Origin: Alkalihalobacterium alkalinitrilicum
GTDB lineage: Bacteria > Bacillota > Bacilli > Bacillales > Bacillaceae_F
Assembly: GCF_002019605.1 (NCBI RefSeq)
Contig: NZ_KV917368.1
Coordinates: 5,061,670-5,125,669, forward strand
Direction of reading: 5' to 3'
Length of the DNA stretch: 64,000 nucleotides
In this document: in pieces, positions 41,153-50,703 of the stretch
Numbering within the stretch: position 1 is the first letter of the stretch
Layout: every line of letters starts with the position of its first letter
Notes under the pieces: generated by a model
Seen by the model: the letters and a program-made list of their open reading frames with translations, nothing else
Database searches by the model: none
What the model was told of the DNA's origin: nothing
Translations under genes and position numbers: made by a program

Positions 41153-42087
41153 TTGTCAAATATTCCGTCTGAAGAAAGAATAAATGCTGTTCGTCATTTT
41201 AATCGTTTTATGACAAGACAAATTGGGGCTTTGCGTGAGGGTTTATTACATAGCCCTTATTCACTAACAGAGTCAAGGGTACTATTTGAAATTGCTAACA
41301 ACGATAACCTTACAGCATCAAATTTAATTCATGAGCTGGGACTGGATGCAGGGTATTTAAGTCGTTTATTAGCCCGATTTGAAGAGAAAGGTCTTGTACA
41401 AAAAGAGCGTTCCGCTACAGATGCTAGACAGCGTATCCTAAAACTTACTCCAGAAGGAGAAAAAGCTTTTTCTCAACTCAATGAACGTTCATACAATGAA
41501 ATAGCTGAACTCCTTGGAGAATTGTCGGAAAGTGAACAACAACAATTAATTAACGCTATGACAACAGTTGAAGGATTGCTCAATAAGAAGGAGAGTCTTA
41601 AATATTCAGGACCATATTTTCTTCGTCAACATGAACCCGGTGATATGGGGTGGGTTGTTCAACAACATGGTATCTTATATTCAAAGGAATATGGATGGGA
41701 CCAGAGTTTTGAAGCACTTGTATCTCAAATTGTAGCTGATTTTTAAATAACTATAACCCAAAGCGAGAGCGTTGCTGGATTGCCGAAATGAACGGAGAAA
41801 TTGTGGGTTCTATTTTTGTTGTAGAAGGAAGTGAAGATACGGCTAAACTTCGTTTACTAATAGTAGACCCAAAAGCTAGAGGGTTAGGACTAGGTTCACA
41901 ATTAGTTGAAGATTGTATTAACTTTTCTAGACGGGTTGGATATAAGAAACTCGTCCTATGGACGAATAGTGTCCTAAAGGAAGCTCGGCATATTTATCAG
42001 AAAAAGGGATTTAAACTTGTAAATGAAGAAAAACATAATAGTTTTGGGCAAGATTTAGTTGGAGAGACATGGGAACTGTTACTTTAG
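41153..42087 (+). pseudogene. MarR-GNAT fusion regulator/acetyltransferase, frameshifted
   Basis: TTG 41153 after AAGGAGTG opens a MarR winged-helix part (about 10-140, LTASNLIHELGLDAGYLSRL) that runs into a GNAT N-terminus and stops at 41746. The second frame resumes it (NPKRERCWIAEMNGEIVGSI) with the acetyl-CoA loop DPKARGLGLGSQLVED. A missing T in the run near 41740 explains the break. Intact members are single bifunctional proteins. A TTGACA box and TATAAT-like bases lie just upstream (41090-41130). Confidence 0.85.
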
Positions 42088-42140
42088 AAAAAAGTTTAAG
42101 TCACTTTCATTAAACTATAGGGTTTAATAGTGCAAGAGCA

Positions 42141-42172
42141 TGGGCTGTCATTTAGGCAGCCTCTTTTTATTG
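42141..42172 (+). terminator. Terminator after the MarR-GNAT remnant
   Basis: GGCTG and CAGCC pair around a nine-base loop and are followed by TCTTTTTATTG. Confidence 0.65.
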
Positions 42173-42315
42173 TGTTACATGGAAACAATGATAAAATGTG
42201 CACTATATCAATGTTTTAGATCGGTTACTATATAAGCCCTCGTCAATTGAATAAGATATAATAAAACAGTGAGGGATAAAATGAAAGTTCACCCTATAAC
42301 AAGGAGTTTATGAAA

Positions 42316-42738
42316 ATGAGTATGGCAACCTATATTGGTTTAAATTTTCCCGTAAAACTTAATGAATATTATACAGAGGATGAAGTTGAAATTGATTATG
42401 TTTTCTCAGATGAAGAAATTCGTAATGTAGTTAAGCAGAAGCATTTTACTACGCCCTATATTTATGAAGTTTCTGAAAAAGGTCATCCTATTTGGCAAAT
42501 GAATGAATATCAAAAGATTCATTCTCCACATAACTACGAGAAATCCAAAAAGACTTTTCTCTATTTATGTCACCTACTAAAAGAGTTGCTTCCGAAAGGT
42601 GATTATTGTGAAATCTATATTTGTTGGTTAGGTGAAGAAGAGGAAGAGCGTGAGGATGATTTGAAAATTGATTTAAATAATCTACAAATTGAAACAATAG
42701 ATATTTATGAAAAATGCTTTATCAGAATAGAAAACTAA
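42316..42738 (+). CDS. Unknown protein (140 residues)
   Basis: ATG 42316 lies nine bases after AAGGAG. The product is acidic, with a WLGEEEEEREDD segment and no membrane helices. No family is recognised. The next 175 bases, before the IS110 gene, contain a possible tail of another lost gene (ending ESACFVGTI in one frame). Confidence 0.55.
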   Translation: MSMATYIGLNFPVKLNEYYTEDEVEIDYVFSDEEIRNVVKQKHFTTPYIYEVSEKGHPIWQMNEYQKIHSPHNYEKSKKTFLYLCHLLKELLPKGDYCEIYICWLGEEEEEREDDLKIDLNNLQIETIDIYEKCFIRIEN

Positions 42739-42913
42739 AGGGCTTAACTCAAAATAAGATTAGCATTCTTTTGTTTAACTTACTAAACTACCATGAAAAT
42801 AAACTTCTGTAACTTAGGAAAAACGGCAATACTAAAGAAGACGCACTCATTCATTTTAAAAAAAAAGGGGAGAGCGCCTGTTTCGTTGGTACTATTTGAA
42901 GTAATGGACTGGA

Positions 42914-44137
42914 TCAAGAGGCTTCTGATTCTGACAATGATACGGTGTAACCTAAACTCTCAAGTCTGCGCAGCGAATGTCGAACAATGGATTGCTCTCT
43001 TTGCTTATCAAAGTAATCTTCGCCTAGATCTACATACATCTTTTTACGGATTAAGAGATAATAAGAGATACGTAACATGGCGTGAGCGACGACAATTCCT
43101 GCTCGTTTCCTGCCTTTGCGCGATGCTGTACGCCTATACAGTGCGCCAAGGTAGTTTTTGGATCCTCTCACTGAATGAGCTGCTTCTGTTAATGCCGATC
43201 TCAGATACTTGTTCCCTTTTCTGGTTTTAGAAGACTTCCTTTTACCAGCACTCTCGTTCTGTCCAGGTACAAGACCTGCCCACGAACACATGTGAGCCGC
43301 ACTTGGAAACTGCTGCTTTACATCAGTTCCAACCTCAGATAAGATTTGTTCGGCCATTCGAGTAGCGATTCCAGGAATAGAATCTAGCCTATCTATATCC
43401 TCTTGATAGGAGCTGACTCTTTTAGCTACTTCTTGATCAAGCTTCTCAATTTCCTCACTTAAAAAATCAATATGCTTTATAATCGTTTTTAACATTAGCC
43501 GTTGATTTGGACTTATATAACCTCGAAGAGCGAGTTCAAGATCATCCTTTTTTCGTTTTAATGTACGTTGAGCCAAGTTTGCTAGTTTTTCAGGATCGTC
43601 TTCACCTTCGGCTATGGCACGAAGCATATTTTTAGATGAAACCCCCATGATATCTGATATAACAGAACCTAGTTTAATATTAGCTCCTTCTAGCACTTTT
43701 TGGATCCGATTATGTTGTCTTGCACGTTCCTCAATGATGCTCCGACGATAACGAACGAGCTCCCGTAATTCTCGTTGGTTTCGATCAGGGATAAAACTTG
43801 CTTTTAACAATCCATGGCGAAGCAGTTTTGCAATCCATTCGGCATCATTTACATCAGATTTACGTCCAGGAACCGCTTTGATGTGTTGGGCATTGACCAC
43901 TAAAAACACAATGTCTTCACTCTCAAGTAAATTCACGATTGGCTTCCAATATGCACTTGTACTCTCCATGGCAACGTGTGTACACCCATGTTCCTTAATC
44001 CAGTCTAGTAGTTTCAACAAAAACACTGTTTTCGTTGAAAATGATTGAATCTCCTTTCCTTTTGGGGTGATAATACATGCAGTAATAGAATCTTTATGAA
44101 CATCCATCCCGCATGCTCGTTCAATGATTACATCCAT
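42914..44137 (-). CDS. IS110-family transposase (DEDD recombinase)
   Basis: 407 residues. The N-terminal RuvC-like DEDD domain starts at GMDVHKDSITACII, with HVAMESTSAYWKPI and the KSDVNDAEWIAKLL box. The C-terminal serine-containing Tnp domain has LDSIPGIATRMAEQIL and HMCSWAGLVPGQNESAGKRK. It appears intact. IS110 elements lack terminal inverted repeats and use an RNA encoded in their non-coding end to choose target and donor sites. Confidence 0.93.
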   Translation of the reverse strand: MDVIIERACGMDVHKDSITACIITPKGKEIQSFSTKTVFLLKLLDWIKEHGCTHVAMESTSAYWKPIVNLLESEDIVFLVVNAQHIKAVPGRKSDVNDAEWIAKLLRHGLLKASFIPDRNQRELRELVRYRRSIIEERARQHNRIQKVLEGANIKLGSVISDIMGVSSKNMLRAIAEGEDDPEKLANLAQRTLKRKKDDLELALRGYISPNQRLMLKTIIKHIDFLSEEIEKLDQEVAKRVSSYQEDIDRLDSIPGIATRMAEQILSEVGTDVKQQFPSAAHMCSWAGLVPGQNESAGKRKSSKTRKGNKYLRSALTEAAHSVRGSKNYLGALYRRTASRKGRKRAGIVVAHAMLRISYYLLIRKKMYVDLGEDYFDKQREQSIVRHSLRRLESLGYTVSLSESEAS

Positions 44138-44425
44138 TGTAATCTTCCTTTCTACGACTTAATATGGAGGCTGTCGCAACAACCAGAATAGGATTAATCT
44201 ACCATGAGTGCTTCCGCAAGGGAGCAACAGTCAGTGGTGCACCGTGGTCGAAGGAGTCAGACTAACGGAAGGGTTCTTCTAGCGCCATAGTTTATCGACC
44301 TTCCTCTTCCAGCCGTAGAAACAGTATTGACGGTTTTTAACCATTTTCATTCTCTGTGTGCAGCGCCGATTTTGCGCTGCATGGATGGCTAACGGGTGGC
44401 TTTAGTACAATAAGCAACAATAATT
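44138..44425 (-). ncRNA. Candidate IS110 bridge-RNA region
   Basis: About 260-290 bases of non-coding DNA, richer in G+C than the flanks, lie immediately upstream of the IS110 transposase start. In the IS110 group the bridge RNA is encoded between the left end and the gene, and lengths of 150-300 bases are usual. Several short hairpins are possible (for example around GCTCCCTTGCGGAAGC, read leftward). Guide loops and exact ends are not identified. Confidence 0.5.
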
Positions 44426-44429
44426 TAAA

Positions 44430-44460
44430 AAATGAAAAACGCCCTAAAGCTAAGGGCGTA
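44430..44460 (-). terminator. Terminator of the manganese catalase gene
   Basis: ACGCCCT (44439-44445) and AGGGCGT (44453-44459) pair. Read leftward they are followed by TTTTTCATTTTTT. Confidence 0.85.
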
Positions 44461-44493
44461 GTAATAAAATAAAAATGTTATGTTATTAACAAT

Positions 44494-45351
44494 TTAATTA
44501 TTGAGATCAAAAAGACCTGGGGCATGCTCATTTGGCATATCAGGCATTTCAGGAACCGGATAGCCTTGTGGTGGATTAATGACTGATAACTCTCCGCCAT
44601 TTCTGCTTGGAGTAGTACCCTGAAAGATTTCACCGATTCTCGTATCATCTAGGCGGAAATTGAATTGTGCATTATGGAAGCCCATATCCACATATTTACG
44701 GCATTCTGGGTATTTGTTTAAATCATAATTTGGAATCGGAAAAAGTTTTCCCCAATCAACACCCATTGTTTCTAATGCTTTGGCGAATGCATTTTGATGG
44801 GCATTATCCCGTACAATCAAGAAAGCGATTGTTTCCCTTAACGTTTTATTGTTGCTCATCTCGTAAATTCTTGACTTCTGAAGAACACCAGTGGATTCTA
44901 GTACAACATTATTAAGTAGATTTGCTACAAGGTTTCCGTGGTCATATACCCATGAACCATTCCATGGATTGCCGCCTGCATCAACTGGTAGGGAAGATTT
45001 AGCACCCATAATATAATGGTGAGGGTTTGCGCCAGATTGTATGACATCATCTAATGGAGCAGCATCAGATGCCTGATTTCCTGGCATATCTCCGCCGGAT
45101 TCGTTTAAAAGTTGGTTAATTGTCGTTTGAACGAGCTCCACGTGACTAAGTTCTTCAAGAAATATCCCTCTTATTAGGTCACGATATTGTTTCGCTTTAC
45201 CCCTGAAATTGGCACTTTGGAATGAGAATTGCATCAGAGTTCTCATTTCACCAAATTGACCCCCAAGCGCTTCTTGGAGAACTTTTGCAGCATGAGGATC
45301 TGGTTTATCAGGCACAATCATATTAATTAAGTCTTCTTTATAAAAATACAT
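44494..45351 (-). CDS. Manganese catalase
   Basis: Product of 285 residues when started at MYFYKEDL (45351), as in the family; an upstream ATG at 45363 is possible. The four-helix ferritin-like domain has metal ligands in GEMRTLMQF, LEELSHVELV, ESTGVLQ and the DNAHQNAFAKAL His. It breaks down hydrogen peroxide with a dimanganese centre. The acidic C-terminus ends in PDMPNEHAPGLFDLNN. Bacillus relatives are spore or stress proteins. The gene is intact, with its own terminator. Confidence 0.92.
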   Translation of the reverse strand: MYFYKEDLINMIVPDKPDPHAAKVLQEALGGQFGEMRTLMQFSFQSANFRGKAKQYRDLIRGIFLEELSHVELVQTTINQLLNESGGDMPGNQASDAAPLDDVIQSGANPHHYIMGAKSSLPVDAGGNPWNGSWVYDHGNLVANLLNNVVLESTGVLQKSRIYEMSNNKTLRETIAFLIVRDNAHQNAFAKALETMGVDWGKLFPIPNYDLNKYPECRKYVDMGFHNAQFNFRLDDTRIGEIFQGTTPSRNGGELSVINPPQGYPVPEMPDMPNEHAPGLFDLNN

Positions 45352-45500
45352 ATTACCTACCATCCACCTTCCAAATTAATTCTAATATATATTGCCAAAT
45401 TGATATGATTAATATTCCATGAAGATATAGGAAAAAAAGATTAACACATGGAATCAATGGGTTGTTTATCAAAAGGGTAGCGGTGCTTATTAAACAAGGC

Positions 45501-45530
45501 ATCCTTCCATTGTTCTAAGAATGGAAGGAT
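45501..45530. repeat. Perfect 11-bp inverted repeat
   Basis: ATCCTTCCATT (45501-45511) and AATGGAAGGAT (45520-45530) are separated by eight bases, with no T run on either side. It lies between divergent genes and could be an operator or a remnant end of a mobile element. Confidence 0.5.
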
Positions 45531-45607
45531 TAGTGAAACAGGAGATCCGTTCAACAATTCCTTCTATAATTGTTGTTATAACAGAATGTTTATAGTGGGG
45601 TGAGTTA

Positions 45608-45880
45608 ATGAAAAAGTATTTATTCCGTTCTATTCTTGTTTTACTAATCGTAATAGGACTCCTATTTATATTTATAGAGTTAAATAAGGATGAAACATTT
45701 ACAATTGTACAAAAGGAAGCGGAAATAGGAGTTTTGATTGAAAGCAATAAGCTATTAAATCCAAGCTATAAACGAGCAATTTTAGGTTTGAAGAATGTAC
45801 AAATAGTGAAAGCGACAGGTGACGAAATAGATTTTAGTGAGTTAGAGATAGGAGACAATATAAAAGTTGATTGGCGGGGT
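45608..45880 (+). pseudogene. DUF3221/YobA-like secreted protein, 3' end lost
   Basis: From ATG 45608 the frame gives a signal/anchor helix (SILVLLIVIGLLFIFIEL) and a small beta domain (EAEIGVLIESNKLLNPSYKR to IGDNIKVDWRG) typical of YobA/DUF3221-like proteins. Past about 45875 the frame runs into sequence that in another frame is the PAS-GGDEF gene, so the C-terminus is foreign. The endpoint of homology is approximate. Confidence 0.6.
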
Positions 45881-47175
45881 TTCCAGTTACCCAGAAGTAT
45901 ACGGATCCTTCAGGTGAGAGGGTATTAGGTGATTATCGCTGGGTGAATAATCAACAATGGCTCATCATTGGAGAAATAACAAATGGGGATATATTAATGC
46001 CTATTTTTAGTATGGCTTCAGCATTATCCACGGTCATTGTCTTAGTATTACTGATCGGCTTTTTCATCATGATTTGGATTTCAAATCATATAGAGCATCC
46101 CATTCGTAAAGTGTTAGAAGGAACGCGGATGGTAGGTAAAGGTCATTTTGATTTTCAACTAGAAACCAGTACGTTTAAAAGCCAATCCTCAGAACTAAGA
46201 GAACTTGGAAGTAATTTCAATAGTATGACTGGCTTAATTCAAAAATACATAATGAATTTAAGAAACAGTGAAGAGCGGTATCGGTTAATCCTAGAATATT
46301 CAAGTGATATGATTACCGTCCATGACCCTAGTGGGAAGTATCTTTATGTTTCCAAATCCGCAAAAGAAATTTTACAATATGAAGAAGATGAAATGCATGG
46401 GCAAGACATTTATCACTTTATTCATCCTGATGATGTTGAGTACATCAAAAACAATCATGACATTCTTTTGACGACTGGTTTTGTCGTTTCAACATATCGA
46501 ATGAGGAGAAAGGATGGGGAGTATATATGGTTTGAGTCCTCAATAAGAGTTTTACAGGATCAACAAAATGAAGTGGATCAATTGATTGTGGTGTCACGGA
46601 ATATCTCGGAACGCAAAAAAGTGGAACAACAATTAAGGGACGCAAACAAAGTATTGCAACAGCTGTCTACAAAAGATAGCTTAACGAATGTTGGCAATCG
46701 GCGTTACTTTGATGAAAAACTACATGACGAATGGCACCGATCATTAAGAAACGGTGCACCACTTACCCTTATTATGCTAGATATTGATTATTTCAAAGCA
46801 TATAACGATCACTCTGGTCATCCTGGTGGGGACGAGTGTTTAAGGAAAGTTGCTGCTGCTATTCAAAAGACAACTTTGCGTTCCGGGGATGTGGTGTGTC
46901 GGTATGGGGGAGAAGAGTTTGTAGTCATACTACCGAACACGGATGAAAGAGGTGCAAGTTTAGTCGCTGAAAACATTCGAAATACGGTCGAGGCATTGAG
47001 AATCCCGCATAAGCAATCCGAGATCAGCGACATTGTCACCGTCAGTTTAGGAACAACAACAGTAGTCCCAAACCGAAATATGGAAATGAACCATTTGTTC
47101 AATTAGCAGATAAGGCTTTATATGAAGCGAACCAGTGTGGAAGGAAGCGATTTTGTTCGTTTTGCAGTTAATTGA
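45871..47175 (+). pseudogene. Membrane PAS-GGDEF protein (diguanylate cyclase), truncated and frameshifted
   Basis: What remains starts at the end of a periplasmic Cache domain (FPVTQKYTDPSGERVLGDYR), then a membrane helix, HAMP, PAS (SEERYRLILEYSSDMITVHD) and a GGDEF domain. The signature reads PGGDECLRK, with YGGEEF intact. The 5' half is missing, lost in a deletion that joined it to the DUF3221-like gene. A one-base shift near 47080-47100 moves the conserved end (LADKALYEANQCGRK) out of frame. No intact start exists; probably non-functional. Confidence 0.8.
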
Positions 47176-47192
47176 GGTAAAAGTATTATAGA

Positions 47193-47228
47193 AAAGGCTT
47201 AGAGATTAATTTTCTCTAAGCCTTTTTA
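47193..47228 (+). terminator. Strong terminator
   Basis: AAAGGCTTAGAG and CTCTAAGCCTTT form a 12-pair stem around nine bases, followed by TTAAC. It may work in both directions. Confidence 0.85.
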
Positions 47229-47409
47229 ACCTTTGGAACCAGTATCACGTTATAAGAAACCACTAGTTTCACTCCAATGTCCATCATTTCAATCTTTCCT
47301 ATTAATTCTTCTATCACCTTACCTTAGTGCGTCACCTTGACTATCTGTTAATTTACCAACGATGGAGTCTATTTATTAATTTGACATTTACTAATAATTA
47401 GCATTTTTT

Positions 47410-47471
47410 AAAACTAGCTTAATACTAGTTTTACAATTTATTTATACACTAGGTGTTGTAGTTAAGACTAC
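47410..47471. promoter_or_regulatory. Two inverted repeats upstream of the HAD-RpiR-Opp operon
   Basis: AAAACTAG/CTAGTTTT (47410-47417 with 47425-47432) and GTAGT/ACTAC (47458-47462 with 47467-47471) lie 50-110 bases before the first gene of the operon. A TTGACA box is at 47381. RpiR regulators bind such palindromes, so the encoded RpiR protein may act here. The 340 bases from 47176 otherwise hold only the terminator. Confidence 0.5.
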
Positions 47472-47520
47472 AAATTGATTGATTTTGAAAGAAGTCATCA
47501 CACGCAAAGGGAGGGTTTAA

Positions 47521-48240
47521 ATGTTAGATGAAGTAAAAGTGATTGGTTTTGATCTCGGCTATACGCTAGCTTTTAACCATCGTGAAGATACGTATTTAGC
47601 ATTTGCAAAAGAAAATAAAACCGAGTTAAGACGAAGAGAAGTAGAAATCGCCTTTCATTTAGCTGATAAAACATTTATGCGGCAGTATCCAGGAGCGCTT
47701 GGAAAACGGGCTGAAACGTATTTTCCGTGGTATTTGGGTGTGGTAAATTATCACCTTCAATGCAGATTCGATATTGAGAGACAGTATGAGTTTTTCAAGA
47801 GCCAGCGCAAAGGTTGGTCACCTTTTCCGTGGAGCCAACCTATACTAGAAGAATTACAAAACAAAGGATATCGACTAGCATTGCTGTCAAATTGGGATGA
47901 AAGCTGTAGGGATGTTCTTAGTCAATTAAGCTTAGAGCGTTATTTTGAAGAAATCATCGTTTCTTCGGAACAAGGGATTGAAAAACCGGACCCGCGCATC
48001 TTTACAAGATTAATAGAAAAGATGAATTGTAAACCAGAGGAGCTGCTATATGTCGGTGATAATTACTACGATGATGTAGTCGGTTCGAAAAAGATAGGTG
48101 CACAATCAATCTTAATTAATCGCTTTGGTCGTCTGGGAATTGAGGAACTAGGTTCTATACCAGTAATTGAAAAGACAGATTCGCTCCTTAGCTTACTGCA
48201 AGAAGGTGAAACACTTCATGACATTTGCTATTCAAGATGA
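47521..48240 (+). CDS. HAD-superfamily hydrolase with altered motif I
   Basis: 239 residues. Motif I reads VIGFDLGYTLAF: the nucleophile Asp is present, but the usual second Asp (general acid/base) is Gly, as in FDxGGTL-type members. Motif II is LLSNWDES, motif III is GIEKPDPRIF and motif IV is VGDNYYDDVVGSKKIG. A helical cap lies at about 20-100. It is probably a small-molecule phosphatase or a binding variant. It heads the operon and overlaps the regulator gene. Confidence 0.8.
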   Translation: MLDEVKVIGFDLGYTLAFNHREDTYLAFAKENKTELRRREVEIAFHLADKTFMRQYPGALGKRAETYFPWYLGVVNYHLQCRFDIERQYEFFKSQRKGWSPFPWSQPILEELQNKGYRLALLSNWDESCRDVLSQLSLERYFEEIIVSSEQGIEKPDPRIFTRLIEKMNCKPEELLYVGDNYYDDVVGSKKIGAQSILINRFGRLGIEELGSIPVIEKTDSLLSLLQEGETLHDICYSR

Positions 48241-49084
48241 ACGATCAGATAAGACATTAGAAGAACGAATTGATCGACATTATAAAAAGCTAAGTCCATC
48301 GCAAAAGAAAGCAGCTGAATGGATGAGGAGAAATCTTCAACAAACGGCATTATCGACTGCAAAAAAAGTGGGTGAGGAGGCATTGGTCAGTGAAGCGACC
48401 GTCCATCGTTTGGTGCATGTGTTGGGCTACAAAGGATTTCAAGATATGAAGAGTCATCTGCAAGAAAGCTTTATTGCGGATCGGACCGTTTTACGCTTTG
48501 AATACTCTAATGAGGCCACCAATGATTTATCGTGGATCCAACAGGCTGTTCAATTAGAATGTGTAAACTTAAGAGGATCTTTTACGGGTGAATTAGAAGA
48601 AGCGATCCGAGAGGCAGCTACTAAGATTCTCTACTCTAAAAACCGTTATGTTGTAGGTTGGCGTGCAGGTTTATCCGTTTCCACCTCCTTGAGCTATCTA
48701 CTTAACCTTATAATAGGTGATACGCAACTTCTTCCTGCTGGTGGGGAGCTTAGTGAGAAATTAGCTTACATATCTGAAGAGGATCTCATTATTGCCATTG
48801 GATTTCCGCGATATTGCAAAGTAACAAGGCAAGCTGTTGAGCAAGCCAAAGAAAACGGCGCAACAAGTATTGTTTTTACCGATACACCAATTTCACCGTT
48901 CTATCCAATAGCAGATGTTGCACTATTGGCGAATACCCAATCGAGTGGTTTCTTTGACTCTTATGTAACGCCATTATTAATCAGTCAATTATTAATTCAA
49001 GAAATCGGCCGTCAAGCTCCAGAACAAGTAAAACGTAATTTGAAAAAGCAAGAAGAGCTCTTTAGAAAATTGTGTGTCATTTAA
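48218..49084 (+). CDS. RpiR/MurR-family regulator with SIS domain
   Basis: I chose ATG 48218, seven bases after GAAGGTG, overlapping the HAD stop by 23 bases. Product of 288 residues with an N-terminal RpiR helix-turn-helix (about 20-90, LSPSQKKAAEWMRRN and VSEATVHRLVHVLGYKGFQD) and a C-terminal SIS sugar-phosphate-binding domain (about 120-260, NRYVVGWRAGLSVSTSL). Such regulators sense phosphosugars, for example MurNAc-6-P. Its place next to a peptide transporter suggests control of uptake of a sugar-linked or wall-derived compound. Confidence 0.85.
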   Translation: MTFAIQDERSDKTLEERIDRHYKKLSPSQKKAAEWMRRNLQQTALSTAKKVGEEALVSEATVHRLVHVLGYKGFQDMKSHLQESFIADRTVLRFEYSNEATNDLSWIQQAVQLECVNLRGSFTGELEEAIREAATKILYSKNRYVVGWRAGLSVSTSLSYLLNLIIGDTQLLPAGGELSEKLAYISEEDLIIAIGFPRYCKVTRQAVEQAKENGATSIVFTDTPISPFYPIADVALLANTQSSGFFDSYVTPLLISQLLIQEIGRQAPEQVKRNLKKQEELFRKLCVI

Positions 49085-49111
49085 TTCATAAAACTTGAGG
49101 AGGCTTTATAT

Positions 49112-50683
49112 ATGAACCGTAAAAATTCCTTTTTCCTAGCATGTCTGGTTACTTTACTGAGTTTGGTTTTATTTGCTTGTAACGCCAATGAGTCATCGGT
49201 TGAGACAGAACAGACAAGTGAAAACACAGATACAGAACCGACAACAGAAGAAGCAATCAATGAGGAGGATCATCATTTAGTTTATGCGATCGCTAATGAT
49301 GTAGACGGACTGGACCCGCATCGTACCGTATCAGCCTCTACTTTCCAAGTGTCCAACAATATTTTTGATACGTTAATCGGAGTAACTCCTGATGGGGAAC
49401 TTATTCCAAGATTATCAACGAGCTGGAACTTTAGCGAAGATGGATTAGAGTGGACTTTTACCATCAAAGAAGGGGTTATGTTTCATAATGGTGAGTCCCT
49501 TTCGGCTAGCGATGTCGTTTATTCTTTTGAGCGACTTTTAAGTGAAGAAAGCCCAAGGGCAAATGATTATGCCAATATTGAAGAAGTGAGCAAAGAAGAT
49601 GATCAAACGGTTAAATTTACATTGAAGAATCAAGATGCTACATTTATTTCCTCATTGGCTATGCCTTGGACAGCAGTTGTACCAGAAGGTGCTGGTGATG
49701 AATTAAAGAGCACACCGATCGGCTCTGGACCATATCAGCTTGAGAAATGGAATCCGCAACAATCGGTTGTGTTAACTAGATTTGATGGCTACCATGGTGA
49801 GAAAAAACCACAGATTCAAAAGGTAACAATGGAAATCATCCCTGAAAGTTCAACTCTATTAGCAAATCTAGAAGCGGGACAAATTGATATCGGTGGAATT
49901 GGTGGAGAAAATGTAGACCAAATTGAGAGAAATGCAAACTTAGAAGTATTTATGTCTCCGCAAAATAATGTTCAAATCTTAGCCATGAACAATGAACGTG
50001 AGCCATTAAACGATATTCGTGTGAGACAAGCGATCTCTTTAGCGATTAATAAAGAGGAAGTCATTACTGGCGCAAACTGGGGATTTGGAGAAGAGATCGG
50101 AAGCCATATGGCACCAACAAGCCCTTACTTCATCGACTTGAAGAATGTTTTACCTAACAATGTAGAAGAAGCGAAAAAGTTACTAGAAGAAGCAGGATAC
50201 TCTGACGGATTTTCTGTATCCTTAGCTCTTCCTGAAACGTTTCGAATTCATGTTGATGCTGGTCAAATCATTGCCGATCAATTAAAACAAATTGGAATTG
50301 ATGCAAAAATTGAAATGGTAGAGTGGGGAAGTTGGTTAGAAAACGTATATACGAACAGAGAATACGATATGACGATTATCGCTCATACTGGAAGACTAGA
50401 CCCAGATGCGATGTTAGCTAGATACCAAATTGAGTCAGGAGAAAACTACTTTAACTATGTGAATGAAGAAGTAGATACAGCAATCAAAACAGCAAAGACC
50501 GTTCAGGATGAGCAAGAAAGAAAGAGTCATTATGACTTCATTCAAGAAACATTAGCAACAGAAGTACCCGCTGTATATATTCAAGCTCCATACACTTTAA
50601 TGGCAGTTAAGTCTGAAATCAAAGGACTAGAAGTGTTTCCAATTGACATTATTGAATTGAAAAATCTCTACATTGAAAAATAG
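49112..50683 (+). CDS. Peptide/solute-binding lipoprotein of Opp/Dpp ABC transporter
   Basis: 523 residues with a lipoprotein signal (SLVLFAC, Cys23), then an acidic Ser/Thr linker. The SBP_bac_5 fold (about 55-520) has the family marks GLDPHRTVSASTFQV, FTIKEGVMFHNGE and PLNDIRVRQAISLAINKEEV. It captures substrate outside the membrane. AGGAGG precedes the start. Substrate could be oligopeptide, murein peptide, glutathione or nickel-type; it cannot be told from sequence alone. Confidence 0.9.
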   Translation: MNRKNSFFLACLVTLLSLVLFACNANESSVETEQTSENTDTEPTTEEAINEEDHHLVYAIANDVDGLDPHRTVSASTFQVSNNIFDTLIGVTPDGELIPRLSTSWNFSEDGLEWTFTIKEGVMFHNGESLSASDVVYSFERLLSEESPRANDYANIEEVSKEDDQTVKFTLKNQDATFISSLAMPWTAVVPEGAGDELKSTPIGSGPYQLEKWNPQQSVVLTRFDGYHGEKKPQIQKVTMEIIPESSTLLANLEAGQIDIGGIGGENVDQIERNANLEVFMSPQNNVQILAMNNEREPLNDIRVRQAISLAINKEEVITGANWGFGEEIGSHMAPTSPYFIDLKNVLPNNVEEAKKLLEEAGYSDGFSVSLALPETFRIHVDAGQIIADQLKQIGIDAKIEMVEWGSWLENVYTNREYDMTIIAHTGRLDPDAMLARYQIESGENYFNYVNEEVDTAIKTAKTVQDEQERKSHYDFIQETLATEVPAVYIQAPYTLMAVKSEIKGLEVFPIDIIELKNLYIEK

Positions 50684-50703
50684 AAGAAAAAGGAAGGTTT
50701 TCC

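Noticed and set aside
42793..43230. A 145-codon rightward frame overlapping the IS110 transposase
   Set aside because: Most of it is the reverse strand of the conserved transposase 3' end, and there is no ribosome site. Only its first bases may be the tail of a lost gene.
47381..47409. A sigma-A promoter with TTGACA at 47381
   Set aside because: No acceptable -10 box lies 16-18 bases downstream; only an AT-rich run is present. I kept TTGACA as a note rather than calling a promoter.
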